Positions 53,418 to 63,351 of a stretch of 64,000 nucleotides of DNA are shown one piece after another (the first letter of the stretch is position 1; each line of letters opens with the position of its first letter). Source of the DNA: Nothopassalora personata (Eukaryota; Ascomycota; Dothideomycetes; Mycosphaerellales; Mycosphaerellaceae). The notes under the pieces were generated by a model. The model saw only the letters and a list, made by a program, of their open reading frames with translations, made no database searches and was not told the origin of the DNA. The DNA lies in assembly GCA_033816765.1 (NCBI GenBank), contig CM066291.1:5580001-5644000 (forward strand), read 5' to 3'. The translations under genes were made by a program, and so were the position numbers.

Positions 53418-55136
53418 CGAACGATGTATGAGAGGTGTGTAATATGAAAAGAGCTATCTGACAGGATGGGCCCGAGTGTGAGGATCCTGAGCGATTTCGG
53501 TTTGCATACATTCTTGGAAAGAGCTTTGTTAGAAATGGCGCCGAGAAAACGAGGATTTCTAATGATGTTTGCTCGTGTTTGTCTCACTGCAGACAACTTA
53601 CTTGATGTCTCCTGCTGAGCTGGACATGCTATGGTGTGGATCTGCTTCCACCTTTTGATCTATGTCAATGAATACGCTAGATCACTTAGAGATCTGCAAT
53701 CACGAGAACAAACGAATACGCCGAGCATCACGAGGTCTGCTCATGTGCTTGGTATCGTGCATCACATACTAGTAATGCCAAAGTCTTCGGGCACTCCAGC
53801 TAACGCACCAGCACGCCTTGGCAACATCAGTATCAGGTGGAACGGCTGCTGGTTCCTCGTCAGTCTCGTATGCTGAGGCGGTTCATTTCGAAAACGTCCT
53901 TGCGCTTCACGAAAATTTGTCGGCTGCAGTTGCCGTTGAAATGGTTGCCGTTACTACGCTTTCGCAAAGATGTTTTGTCGGTCGTGTATGATGAGGCGCT
54001 TCACTTTTGAACCTTGTCTTTACTCTTCATGAAGAGTTGTAAGTCTCATCGTGCAAGTGTTTAGAAATCTGATCTGATACAGCCCTCATGCTTCTTCCAT
54101 CTTACCTTGTCACGGGTTTTGCTGATGCCCACTATACCGAGGCTCTTCATAATTCACCATTGATCTGCCAAGCGTGCCGCAGGCTTGCAGATTGTCGGGG
54201 TTTGGCTCGATGGTTGGGCGCAACTTTTGGTAAAAACTCATCGCAACTAGTAGACTTTTGTGATTGTGGGCAAACCGAAAGAAGTGGTGACATGCTCTGC
54301 TCCTTTGTTAGTACTTCCATTCGGTCACCTGTGACATGAATCTTGCGAACATGCTCATTGGTGTCATCCTGGATTCGGCTCTGCTTTCGAAGGGTTATAT
54401 GGCTGGGCGTCGCTGCGTATGCCTTTTCTTGCTTGCGTCCGAAAGCCGCATGAACTTTATGCAGACTTGATGAGGTAACTGGAGATATCTGTTCCAAAAT
54501 TGGGTGACTTGTTTTCGCCTGTTTTCTACTTTCACGTGAAGTCTTGGCATTATCCCACCACGCTTGCATGTTGCAACAGTGCTGATCACAATATCGGATG
54601 ATATGTTTGCAAGGCCTTCCAAACATTGTATTTCTTATCACAAGTCGCGAATATGTGGCATTGTATCAGAGATCTGGGTTCCGGAAAGCGCACAGCAAGA
54701 TGCAGTTCCATTCCTTGCTGGACAGATTAATCTGCGCTTGTATGCTGATTTGGCATCAGTCACCCACGCCACAATTGCCCATATAATACCCATGACCAGT
54801 ATAACAGAAGTTTGCAATATGTGCACGGAGCGATCAGGAATCGCGCAGAAGGCATGTGCTTCGGCGGCTTCACGGATATGGCGCTTGCGGCGATGACCGG
54901 GTGCTAGCAGGCAGTGCATGGAGGATCAGCCCAGGCAGCGTTACCACTGCTTAGATGCGCACTGATGAGTGATAAACGAAGGTGCCAGGGCACATGTGAA
55001 ACAGTGAAAGTGAACATCTTTTCCCGCACATCCGAGCTTCAGAGGGGCAGATCAAAAAATTGCTACCGTTGTTCAACCTCCAGGAAAATCAATTTTCTCT
55101 CCTCTGCACCGACCATTCTGCAACTTACATTCATTC
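53418..55136. other. Gene-poor region
   Basis: 1.7 kb with no recognisable gene. It is slightly AT-richer than the surroundings. A 164-codon minus frame (54147-54641) has no domain. The last 60 bases are pyrimidine-rich and precede the small coiled-coil frame. Confidence 0.4.
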
Positions 55137-55634
55137 ATGAACCTCGAAAGCCAGGCAGATGGTCTGAAAATCAGCCACGTGATCGAGATGGGAATGCTCA
55201 AGCAGCAGCATGATCAGGAACTCGAGAAGCTGCAAACCGACGTGAGGCAGAAAGACGATGGCATCGCGGAGCAGAGTCTCGAGAATCACCGGAAAGACGA
55301 CACCATTGCCCACCTGCATGCTGAGCTGGAGCAAAAGGACCAACACATCACAGCCCTCGAAACCCGACTTGGCAACAACGATCAGAGCGACCAAGAACAG
55401 CAGGATACTGCCGAGCATTTCAACTCCACCAGATCCCTCATCGCCGAGCTCGGCCTCAACGTTCCCTATCCCAAGCGGATCCAGAATCCGCCCCTGCTGA
55501 GACGCGATTCCTGTAAAGCAACGCCGTGTCGAGGTCATGCATGTCAGAAAGCGGAGCATACGCTGGTCCATACACCTAGCCTTAGCATAGCGCTGTACAA
55601 GATATTCTCAACAGGATCTCTCATCCCCTACTGA
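55137..55634 (+). CDS. Small coiled-coil protein (hypothetical)
   Basis: A single open frame of 165 codons starting MNLESQADGLKISHVIEMG. Residues about 20-95 show heptad-like Glu/Lys/Gln/Leu spacing (LKQQHDQELEKLQTDVRQKDDGIAEQSL; AHLHAELEQKDQHITALETRL), a likely coiled coil. The last 60 residues are not helical and hold three cysteines. No known family, no signal peptide. A CT-rich stretch precedes the start. It may be a real short gene or the surviving piece of a longer coiled-coil gene. Confidence 0.45.
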   Translation: MNLESQADGLKISHVIEMGMLKQQHDQELEKLQTDVRQKDDGIAEQSLENHRKDDTIAHLHAELEQKDQHITALETRLGNNDQSDQEQQDTAEHFNSTRSLIAELGLNVPYPKRIQNPPLLRRDSCKATPCRGHACQKAEHTLVHTPSLSIALYKIFSTGSLIPY

Positions 55635-56718
55635 TGATATCACTGCGAATGCCGGGGTTCAGCAGCATTTAATCCCGCCGGTGTCCCATCCCAAAAGCTC
55701 ACGACTCTTACGTCTCGGCCAGTAGGCGCCCACACCCATCAATATTGCGACCCGTCGTCATGACGTCGCCGTCGGAATCCGCACTCAGCTGATTGCTTTA
55801 TTGTAAGCAGAGGAGTACACTCTGGTCCCGAGCGTATGCGAAACGAACGTCGTCAACTTTCACTACCGAACCCAATCCGCCCGCATGAAAGCCAGCCCTC
55901 ATTGTACTCTTACACATGCTTTGCTGGCGCTGGCATTCCCGCGCCAACCTTTCTCGAGAACGACTCAGTAGTCCGTAAGTCATGTACACAACACACCACC
56001 GCCACAGCACACTCCAGTCACCAGTCCGCCGTTGTGAGCTTTCGACTGCACCGAGGAGGACTGTAGAAGCCTTACGCCAATGTACAGGCCAGTATGTAGG
56101 CCAACCTCCGCACAGACATCGATGTCGTTAACAGTTGAGTCCTCTCCTTTGCCATCAGCTAGATCATCATCCCCATCGCCCGCTCCGTCACAGTCGTCAC
56201 CACCCCTGGCGAGGTCTTCCACGAGCGAAACCTAGACCTCCATCCCGCGCTGCAGGATCAGTGGTTCAATGGCTGGTCGAAGAGAAGGGCGCGAGGTTCC
56301 ATCTCTTACGCACGTTGGTCTCACAGAGCTCATCGTGGTCGGCTGGTTACCCCACGGCGTGGCGCTTTCAATCAGTCGGAAGCATACACGAGCTCAATGC
56401 AAAAATGCGGAAGTTCAAGCCGAAGAATGGCTGACGAGCGAACACAACTCCGTTTGACGCTGTCGACGAGTATGCATATAACAATATCCTCACTTCCTCC
56501 TAATGCCATGCCGAACCTCTGTCCCTTGTAAGTGACAAGCTCCATCTCAATCACAGCCCGTGGCCAGAGGCTATACATCCTCAGCTCGACCGGCTTGTTC
56601 AACACCGAACCGCCCAACGCCTTCACTCCAACGTCCATGCAATGCCGAAAGCTCGCTGAGCTCAGTTCGTCGTAAGGCTGTCTTGGTTTGTGTCTCCCTC
56701 TTCATCCGCGTGCTCGCT
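55635..56718. other. Region with possible gene scraps
   Basis: Protein-like runs occur on the plus strand in changing frames (about 56190-56260, VTTPGEVFHERNLDLHPALQDQWFNG; about 56370-56430, ELNAKMRKFKPKNG) with stops between them. They may be remnants of one decayed gene, but I recognise no family and could not build a spliced model. Confidence 0.3.
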
Positions 56719-57863
56719 TCAATCCACGTCCAAAGAATTGATATTCTTTTTGATGAACTCGAAGTTACTGAAGAAGATCATGTTGATGATGCAAGATCTC
56801 AGCACGGAAACGCCGAGTCCTCGATATGATCCCGACTGGAAGAACTTGATATCAGGCCGTGTCCTCTTCTCCGATCCTGCAGAAAGAAGTGCTTTCTGGT
56901 AGACAGTTTTCGTGACGTCGATGGGGTAGATCTGTAAGTATCCAATATATCAGTAAGCATTCTTGCTGTCGCTCGGATGAAACTTACGCAAGCCCAACTA
57001 ACAATCCCACAAAGCCCTCCGGCGACAACCACCGCATACGGACTCGTCGCGCTCTTGCCCCTCGCATTGCCCAGCAGCTGCTTCGCGCTCTCATAAGTCA
57101 TAAAGTATATACTCGTCCCAATCGTATCCCTCAACAGATGCAGCCTGTACCCAGCATACAATCCCTGCAATCCACGGTCTCTCACCAACCGTCTCGCAGT
57201 CTGCCAGCTCCCACCACTCTTCAGGTCCACCACGGGTCTTGCTTCTCCACTTCCAGAAATGGGGCTCTTCTTCAGCGCAGCTTCTCTCGCCATCTTCCCA
57301 GCGAGTTGTTCATTGAGCTTAGTGAGCTCGAACGGACAGCTAATCGTCGTAATCACTGCACCCGCTGCAGCTCCCGCACCGCCAAAACACGCCATCGTTG
57401 ACAGGGTAGGATAACTCCCTGGCGCATTGGCGATTACCAGCGGACTCTGGCCCGTGATCTCAGTTATGCTCCTGTCCAATGCGTACTTTGTCTTCTGGTA
57501 CAGGCTGAAACTTATCGTCCGCACGATTGTTACGCTGAGCAGTGGCGGCCCAACTCCTCGCCAGAATGCCCGCAGTCCCTCCATCTTGTAGGCATCTTTG
57601 ACCGTGTGCATGAAGCTCGTTTCGTAGGACTGCATGCGGGACTTGGCGAAGTCTAGAGGGAACGCGGCGAAGGTCGAGAGGATGGAAGAGGTGGAGGCGG
57701 AGATTTCGGTGCGGTAGCGTTTGGTGAAGCGTTTCAGGTCTTTTGAGGCTTGGAAGGAGAGGATCGATGCATTCGAGGACGGGGCGGGAGGTGTGGGCGT
57801 GGAGGCATTGGAGGCGGCATTATGGGGGTGATGTGGTTGTTGACCATCGTTGGGACCTGGCAT
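56719..57863 (-). CDS. Mitochondrial carrier family (SLC25) protein
   Basis: Two exons, 57863-56988 and 56931-56719, give 362 aa. The 56-bp intron (GTAAGT...TACAG) is phase 0 and falls in the third repeat, just before its signature. All three carrier signatures are present: PLDFAKSRMQ, PFELTKLNEQL and, after splicing, PIDVTKTVYQK. The paired loop motifs (GLRAFWRGVGPPLL; GLQGLYAGYRLHLLRD; SYRGLGVSVLRS) also match. The first 45 residues are a Pro/Ser/Asn-rich extension. It should sit in the mitochondrial inner membrane and exchange a small metabolite; the substrate is not evident. The fungal relatives I recall are annotated only as mitochondrial carriers. Confidence 0.95.
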
Positions 57864-58683
57864 AGTGGAGTGGAAGACGAAGCGGACGTCTTCAAGGCGT
57901 TCGATGGAAGGGCCGTATGAGGCGCTCCATGAAGCCCGTCGAGCGCGGTCGTGCTGCCTTCAGCGTGTGTCGTGCAGGTTGGCGTCGGCCTGGGGTGTGA
58001 TTGTGGTGGTGGTGGTGGTGGTGGTGGTGGTGGTGGTGGTGGTGGTGATGGGTCCCAATGTCCTCTGAGAGGCACCCAATCGTATTGTGTTTCTGCGCTG
58101 CTGCCTACCTCTTTCACATTCGTCACATCGAGCGTAGACGTGCGTGCAGCCGACACAATATGCGGGGAGATGCGTCGACGTCTCCAGTCTTCTCCAGGAT
58201 GTGCACTGTATGCGGCGTTACGTGCAGGCAGATGAACACGATGTGGGTCGCTTGGACTCGTGATGACGATCGCGCGTTGTATGCAATGCACTGCACGCAC
58301 CGTCTCGCTTGAACCTCTGGTTGTCTTTCTTGTCAATCACCTGCCAATTGCTTCATGCAATACATCGGTGTGGTATGGTGTGGTATGACAGCAGGTGCGG
58401 AGAGCTCCAGCACATGGATGATGGACGGACTGTACCAACTCTTGCTTGGCGTCACTGAGGTCATTTTGTTGCGAGGGCGAATCAATTCAATGTTGGAGCT
58501 GTCTCCGACCCCACCATGGCCAAGATAGGTATCGTCTGTTATTGGCAAGATCGAGCATGTGAAAGAGCCATGTTGATCACTTCGTGGTCTGGTGCTATGG
58601 CAGGCAATTCGGTAAAGCATGTCTAGTAATACCGACCTGTAGGATGATGTGGTATATGATGACGGCTCCTCGTGAGAACTTCC
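57864..58683. other. Promoter region with TGG microsatellite
   Basis: Upstream of the carrier gene and downstream of the cysteine-module GPI protein gene. It contains the trinucleotide run at 58004-58045 and, near 58370-58390, a short TGGTATGGTGTGG repeat. No gene recognised. Confidence 0.45.
58004..58045 (+). repeat. (TGG)14 microsatellite
   Basis: Fourteen uninterrupted TGG units on the plus strand (CCA on the minus strand), ending at GATGGG. It lies about 140 bp upstream of the carrier start codon, in the promoter or 5-prime untranslated region. Confidence 0.97.
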
Positions 58684-60159
58684 TTATAGCCAAACCATCC
58701 CCACAGCCGCAACCACCCCAAACACCCCAAACATCCACCCATACCTCCCCACCCCAACCACGGCAACACCACTAGCCGCCACCTTCGCCGTAGTCTGCCC
58801 ACCCGTCTGAGCAACACACTGCGTCCCACAATTGAACCCCGGCGGACAACATCCTCCCCCAACATCCGCACCACAAGAACTCCAGGCACTCGCACAGCCC
58901 GTCGTTCCTGCCTCAATCGTCACCCCTCCCGAAGTTACAACCGCCGTCCGAGCGCCCTCCGGACAGCTCGTCGTATTGCAATTCCGATCGACTCTACAGC
59001 ATCCACCCAGGTAGACTGCCGAGCACATGTAGAAGCCCGTCGGACAATTGTCGGTCCCGACCGCAGGCTGGGATGTGATGGTCGTGTCGGCTTGAGTCAT
59101 GTCTGCGCTGGAAGTGGGGCGGTCTGGAGGACGGGCTGTGGCGGATGTGGTGGTTGTGAGGTCCGGACAGGAATGGTTTGGCGCGCAGGCTTGGCCGGTG
59201 CGGCAGCAGCCTCCGCCGAGGGAGGCGGGGCAGGAGAAGAACTCGGAGGAGCATGATGTGCTTGTAGTAGGGGAGCCGAGGATGATGGTCGTGGGTGAGG
59301 TCACGGTTGCGATGACAGTGGTGCCCTGAACTGTGATGGTTACTGTCGTGATTGAGCCCTGGCCTGCTACGATCACCGTCGTCCCTTCGGAGGGTCGCTC
59401 AGTCATGGTTGTGGGATTGATGGTTCCCGTCGTCACCGTCACGGGCGTTGCGGTCGCTATGACTGTCTGAGTGCCGTAGTAGACGCAGCCGATGTCTAGG
59501 CATTGGAAGCCTGGGAGGCAGCAGCCACCTTCACTGCTGTCGGGACAGCTGGAGTATCCTGCTCCCGTATCGCACTCTGCTACCTCTTGCCCACAGGAAG
59601 CTCCATTGGGACAACAGCCTACACCGTCGTTGGTGTTCATGCATGTTTCGCTGGTATGGCAGCATAGATCTGATCCTACGTTGCTGCATGACCGTGTGCT
59701 TGCTGGACATTTGAAGTCGCGTCTGGATATGCTGCGCCCGAAGAGGTGGTAGAAGGGGGATTCGTCGGGGTGCACCTGCCCTCGAAAAGGCGCATGTAGC
59801 CTGCACGTCGCCGTATCGTTTTCGTATGTTGTCTTCTCATATATCACCGGCCTACGCAGTGCTGAAATGTCCAACGATATCACATCATCTGCAGCAGTCT
59901 GCTCGCCAAAGTCCCAATAATCGAAGAAGAACTTCTCTCCTGCATCATCACCCATCTTTCTCACGCCTTGGGGCGCACGCAATTCTAGCCGCTTTTGTGC
60001 CTCGAGACCTCTCTTCACATGTGGTTCGTCTTCGGGATAGTACTTTGCATTTCGTGGTAGATTGTATGGCCATTGCAATTCTTGCGCTTCGGCGCATTGG
60101 GTCAAAGCGAGAGTGAGTAAAGCCACAGGAAGCGACAGCAGACTCGTGATGTCTCTCAT
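58684..60159 (-). CDS. GPI-anchored protein with cysteine-rich CC modules
   Basis: A single-exon gene of 491 aa. Signal peptide at about residues 1-25 (MRDITSLLSLPVALLTLALTQCAEA), then a region of about 125 residues without cysteines. From about residue 151 there are repeated modules with paired cysteines: KCPASTRSCSNVGSDLCCHTSE, GVGCCPNGASC, SSCPDSSEGGCCLPGFQC, FFSCPASLGGGCCRTGQAC, GFYMCSAVYLGGCCRVDRNC and WSSCGADVGGGCCPPGFNC, separated by Thr-rich TVTV-type linkers. The C-terminus is hydrophobic (VGRYGWMFGVFGVVAAVGMVWL), as in GPI signals. The C...GG-CC.xG..C pattern recalls granulin or chitin-binding-like modules, but I cannot assign a named domain. It is a probable wall or surface protein. 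Confidence 0.86.
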   Translation of the reverse strand: MRDITSLLSLPVALLTLALTQCAEAQELQWPYNLPRNAKYYPEDEPHVKRGLEAQKRLELRAPQGVRKMGDDAGEKFFFDYWDFGEQTAADDVISLDISALRRPVIYEKTTYENDTATCRLHAPFRGQVHPDESPFYHLFGRSISRRDFKCPASTRSCSNVGSDLCCHTSETCMNTNDGVGCCPNGASCGQEVAECDTGAGYSSCPDSSEGGCCLPGFQCLDIGCVYYGTQTVIATATPVTVTTGTINPTTMTERPSEGTTVIVAGQGSITTVTITVQGTTVIATVTSPTTIILGSPTTSTSCSSEFFSCPASLGGGCCRTGQACAPNHSCPDLTTTTSATARPPDRPTSSADMTQADTTITSQPAVGTDNCPTGFYMCSAVYLGGCCRVDRNCNTTSCPEGARTAVVTSGGVTIEAGTTGCASAWSSCGADVGGGCCPPGFNCGTQCVAQTGGQTTAKVAASGVAVVGVGRYGWMFGVFGVVAAVGMVWL

Positions 60160-60445
60160 CGTCCCACAAGATGCAGGTCGTGGCCAGGTCGGTATGGCTG
60201 CGTGGGACAGATGATGCAGGAAGTGGAGTCACGACTCCAACGAGAGACACGAAAAGCGAGGATGAGACAAGATTAGAGGCACTTACGATGTGGAGTCTAG
60301 GAGATGGTGGCTGGTTGTTGTTGCCGACTGGGTTGCGTGGTGTTGTTGCTGCTGAAGCTAGAGGTGGAAGATGGCTGGGCGGGAAGTCCCGCACAAGACC
60401 TTGCGCAAAGTATTTGTTCTCTCACTGACGACACTCTCGACCCAG

Positions 60446-60832
60446 TCAAGCCGCAGTGGTTGAGATCTTCATCCGCGTCTCCGACGTCATCTGCGGATAA
60501 GGTGGCAGCGTCGATGTCTGGAATTGAGGTTCAGAGAGTAGCGGATCGAACGGAAGACGGGATGTTGGCGCTTGGGGAGGAATTGAGGGTGTGGCAGCGC
60601 CGTTGTGGGCCGCGACTGGGGTCTCTGAGTCCTCGCATAGCCAGCGCTTAATAGTGTCCTTGGATTTGGCCGATTCGATGAGCCCGAAGTGCTTTGATCT
60701 GATCTGGAAAGTACCGGCGAAAGCATTGAGGTCAGGAATCAAGTCCCCGTCTTCGTCGACCTGATAGCAGGTGCAGATGGGCTCCCCGGAAGCCAGGGTA
60801 GAAAGAGTGCAGCGTGGCCTGGGCCGTGGCAT
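60446..60832 (-). CDS. Hypothetical small protein, doubtful
   Basis: An open frame of 128 codons from MPRPRPRCTLSTLASGEPICTCYQVDEDG, continuing DLNAFAGTFQIRSKHFGLIESAKSKDTIKRWLCED and a Pro-rich tail. The middle looks coding. Just upstream another frame holds RLTPQQKWEFTFHFLKSMEARGESS (about 60900-60975), which may be an earlier exon, but I could not find splice sites linking them in phase. Could be part of a larger or decayed gene. Confidence 0.3.
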   Translation of the reverse strand: MPRPRPRCTLSTLASGEPICTCYQVDEDGDLIPDLNAFAGTFQIRSKHFGLIESAKSKDTIKRWLCEDSETPVAAHNGAATPSIPPQAPTSRLPFDPLLSEPQFQTSTLPPYPQMTSETRMKISTTAA

Positions 60833-61788
60833 TATCCATTTTCGGGCAGAAGACACAGCGAATGCAGGCTCACTGGAGAAAGGAGCCCACAGCGCTGCTT
60901 TCGCCACGAGCTTCCATTGACTTGAGGAAGTGAAAGGTGAACTCCCACTTCTGTTGTGGAGTTAGCCGAAATTCAGTGCAAACTCGACGACCCGAGCGAT
61001 ACCAAAGCTGTCTGAATGGCGCTGTCGTACCTCTGGACAGGATCCCCGTTTTCCAGCTGCGCTGTGACGAAGTTATGAGTAGACCTAGAGACGCCGGCAC
61101 CAGATGGCCGAAGAGAGGAGAGTGGAGGGACTGTGGCTACAGCCATCACAGCGGTCACAAAGCTGAGACATCGTCTGAAACTGTCGTATGTGCTGCAGAG
61201 CAGCATAGATGGCCTGGCCTTGGTCGTGTCCCTGGCGCTCAGTCTGATTTGTTGCTTCGGAGCAACCGAAGCAACATGGGAAAGAGGAAGAGACCATATA
61301 TCATTCTCTGAGGGGCATTATCTGTCATTGGTGTTCATCTGAGTGAGGAGAGTGAAGTCTTTGCCGGACGGTAAGACACATGGAAATCTTGTATTTCAGG
61401 AGCTATTCTCGTGACCAGAGAGCCGAACGGCTGGAGGCTGTTGCATCATAGTGTTTGCCATCGCACATCAGTGATCAGGATGATTGCAGTCCTTAACCAG
61501 GTCGTGATTGAGGTCCTACAGATACTGTTCGTCGAGGACATCGCTCAACCCATCGTCGAAGATCACTTGACGCAGAGACTCGTCAGTATTGTGGTGGTCC
61601 AAGCATGGTAGCCCAGCTGAGGTGTACTTACATGCCTGTCGCCTTTGGAGATGGTGCACATCGGCTGTTGCAGGGGATCTCACGGAGCTGACAGACGCGA
61701 TGGGCGAACTGGTGATGCCCTGAAGCATCGGTCAGCATGGGGTCTTGCATCGCAATATACTCTGTAGTAGGCGTACCAGCGATACAAG
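60833..61788. other. Intergenic region, no confident gene
   Basis: Contains the protein-like run mentioned for the 60.4-kb frame, a minus-strand frame beginning with a hydrophobic run (about 61206-61150), and otherwise featureless sequence. Confidence 0.35.
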
Positions 61789-62520
61789 TCAATGGCTCGG
61801 ACAATTGAACGTGTCCACACCTCCGAACCAGACATCATTTAAGCAACCGTTGATGTGGTCCTGAACATGGGTCCAGGTGACGAAGTCGAGGTAAGTTCCG
61901 CTGCGGCAGTCGTCTTCACAGTGCCAGCTGGTGACTGGCGGGGCGTCCTCCCTGCCGTGGTTCAAGCAGGCGATGGTCTTGTCGCAAAGGCCGTAATCGA
62001 TTACTTTGCCGATATGAGTGTAGTACTGCGCGAGGAGGAAGCCCATCTCCTTCGCGGTGCAAGATGTCTCGTCGGTGGGAACGGTGTTAACGTCGTTGTT
62101 GCATGGTGGCGGATCGCGAGCGGCGAGAGCAAAGCCGGTCGAGTTCTGGTGCAAGTTTGTGTCAGCAATGTTGAAGTGTGGTGAGCTTTGTGGCGCGTGA
62201 TCGAAGAGGATCGTCAATGACTGGGACAATTGAACACTTTCGTCCCGGACCAAGTTCTGACCAGTTTCCGTCATGACACCAATTGATGCGATGTTGATGA
62301 ACGAGTTGAAACGGAGATAAGTTACAACTCGGCAGTCATCCTCACAGTGCCAGTTAGTGATGGAATTGGCAATGTGATCACTGTTCATGCAATCGAGCAC
62401 ACGACCACAGCGGTCGTAGTCGATTGGCATGCCAATGTGGACGAAGAACTCGACCAGCCGACCGGTCTCCTTCCCATTGCAGGACATACAGCCTTCGCAG
62501 ATCGTCGCGACGTTGGAGGT
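61789..62520 (-). CDS. Two-domain HCEDDC-family protein, N-terminus unresolved
   Basis: The frame from about 62520 to 61789 holds two copies of the same cysteine pattern. Copy 1: MSCNGKETG...HIGMPIDYDRCGRVLDC...NWHCEDDCRVVTYL. Copy 2: PPCNNDVN...SCTAKEMG...HIGKVIDYGLCDKTIACL...SWHCEDDCRSGTYLDF, ending FNCPSH. The linker (FALAARDPPPCN) matches the N-terminal part of the neighbouring paralogue at 62786, so copy 2 looks like a whole mature protein fused to copy 1. Copy 1 lacks the PPCN start and a signal peptide. A TAG lies just upstream at about 62521 and could be a 3-prime splice site (CCCCTTAG), but no signal-peptide exon was found. It is either a fusion gene with a missed exon or a damaged copy. 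Confidence 0.6.
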   Translation of the reverse strand, partial: TSNVATICEGCMSCNGKETGRLVEFFVHIGMPIDYDRCGRVLDCMNSDHIANSITNWHCEDDCRVVTYLRFNSFINIASIGVMTETGQNLVRDESVQLSQSLTILFDHAPQSSPHFNIADTNLHQNSTGFALAARDPPPCNNDVNTVPTDETSCTAKEMGFLLAQYYTHIGKVIDYGLCDKTIACLNHGREDAPPVTSWHCEDDCRSGTYLDFVTWTHVQDHINGCLNDVWFGGVDTFNCPSH

Positions 62521-62785
62521 CTAAGGGGGAACATCGGTAGCAAAGATAGAGGTGTTGTTCTAGAAGCATTGTTGAGTGGCAAGGTGAAGATGTAGTGGTG
62601 GTTGGGGGGTCATCTGTGACTTGGTGTGAAGTGCTGACGGGTGTAATGCTGATGGCTGGGTGTAGAGGGGCTTGTGGTGCAGGAGATTGTGTGACATCGG
62701 AAGATGTCTAAGCAGCTCATCTGTTTGGGCACTTGAACACCTTCACATGGTGGCCAAGCGTGTCCCAATCGTCACCAAACTCTAG

Positions 62786-63351
62786 TCATTCTACGTCGAG
62801 GCATTTATTAATCTCGTAAGACCAGCCCACATTGTAATTGATATCGATGTAGGTGCTGGCGTGACAATCGTCTTCGCAATGGAAGTTGCTCAGAATTGAT
62901 ATTCTTGACCCGTCGAGGCATTTTCCCAGTCTGCCGCAACGTTCATAGTCGATGTGCATGCCGATGTGGACGAAATATCGGGCATAGTCGCCGTGAGCCT
63001 TCGCGTGACAGGACATGCCCCCGATCTCCATGGAATTGACATGAGGGTTACACGGTGGCACTCCACGTGCAGCAAAGCTGGTTGTGCTGCTGTCCTGGAC
63101 AGGTGGTGATGAAGATGAAGGGTTGTGATAGAGATAGTGGTCACTTACAATGGCCGGAAGGGTGAAGAGGTTATCGGTAGCATCGAAGGTGACGGTGGAG
63201 AGAGTGGTGACAGCCTTTTCCTGCGATATCATGTTAGTGGGGAAGGTGACTCAAGCAGGTGGGTGGGTGATGAGCTCACGACAGCCGGAAGAGCGGCGAC
63301 TACGGTGATGACGGCCATGAGAGACATCACGACGTTGCTGAGGGACCGCAT
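62786..63351 (-). CDS. Secreted HCEDDC-family cysteine-rich protein
   Basis: Two exons, 63351-63280 and 63220-62786, give 168 aa. The 59-bp intron (GTGAGC...CGCAG) is phase 0. Exon 1 is almost exactly the signal peptide (MRSLSNVVMSLMAVITVVAALPAV). The mature part has a Ser/Pro-rich lead, then PPCNPHVN, MSCHAKAHG, HIGMHIDYERCGRLGKCLDG, FHCEDDCHASTYIDI and INKCLDVE: eight cysteines. The same arrangement occurs twice in the adjacent gene, so this is a local family. No known domain. A secreted protein of this kind in tandem array is a reasonable effector candidate, by inference only. Confidence 0.8.
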
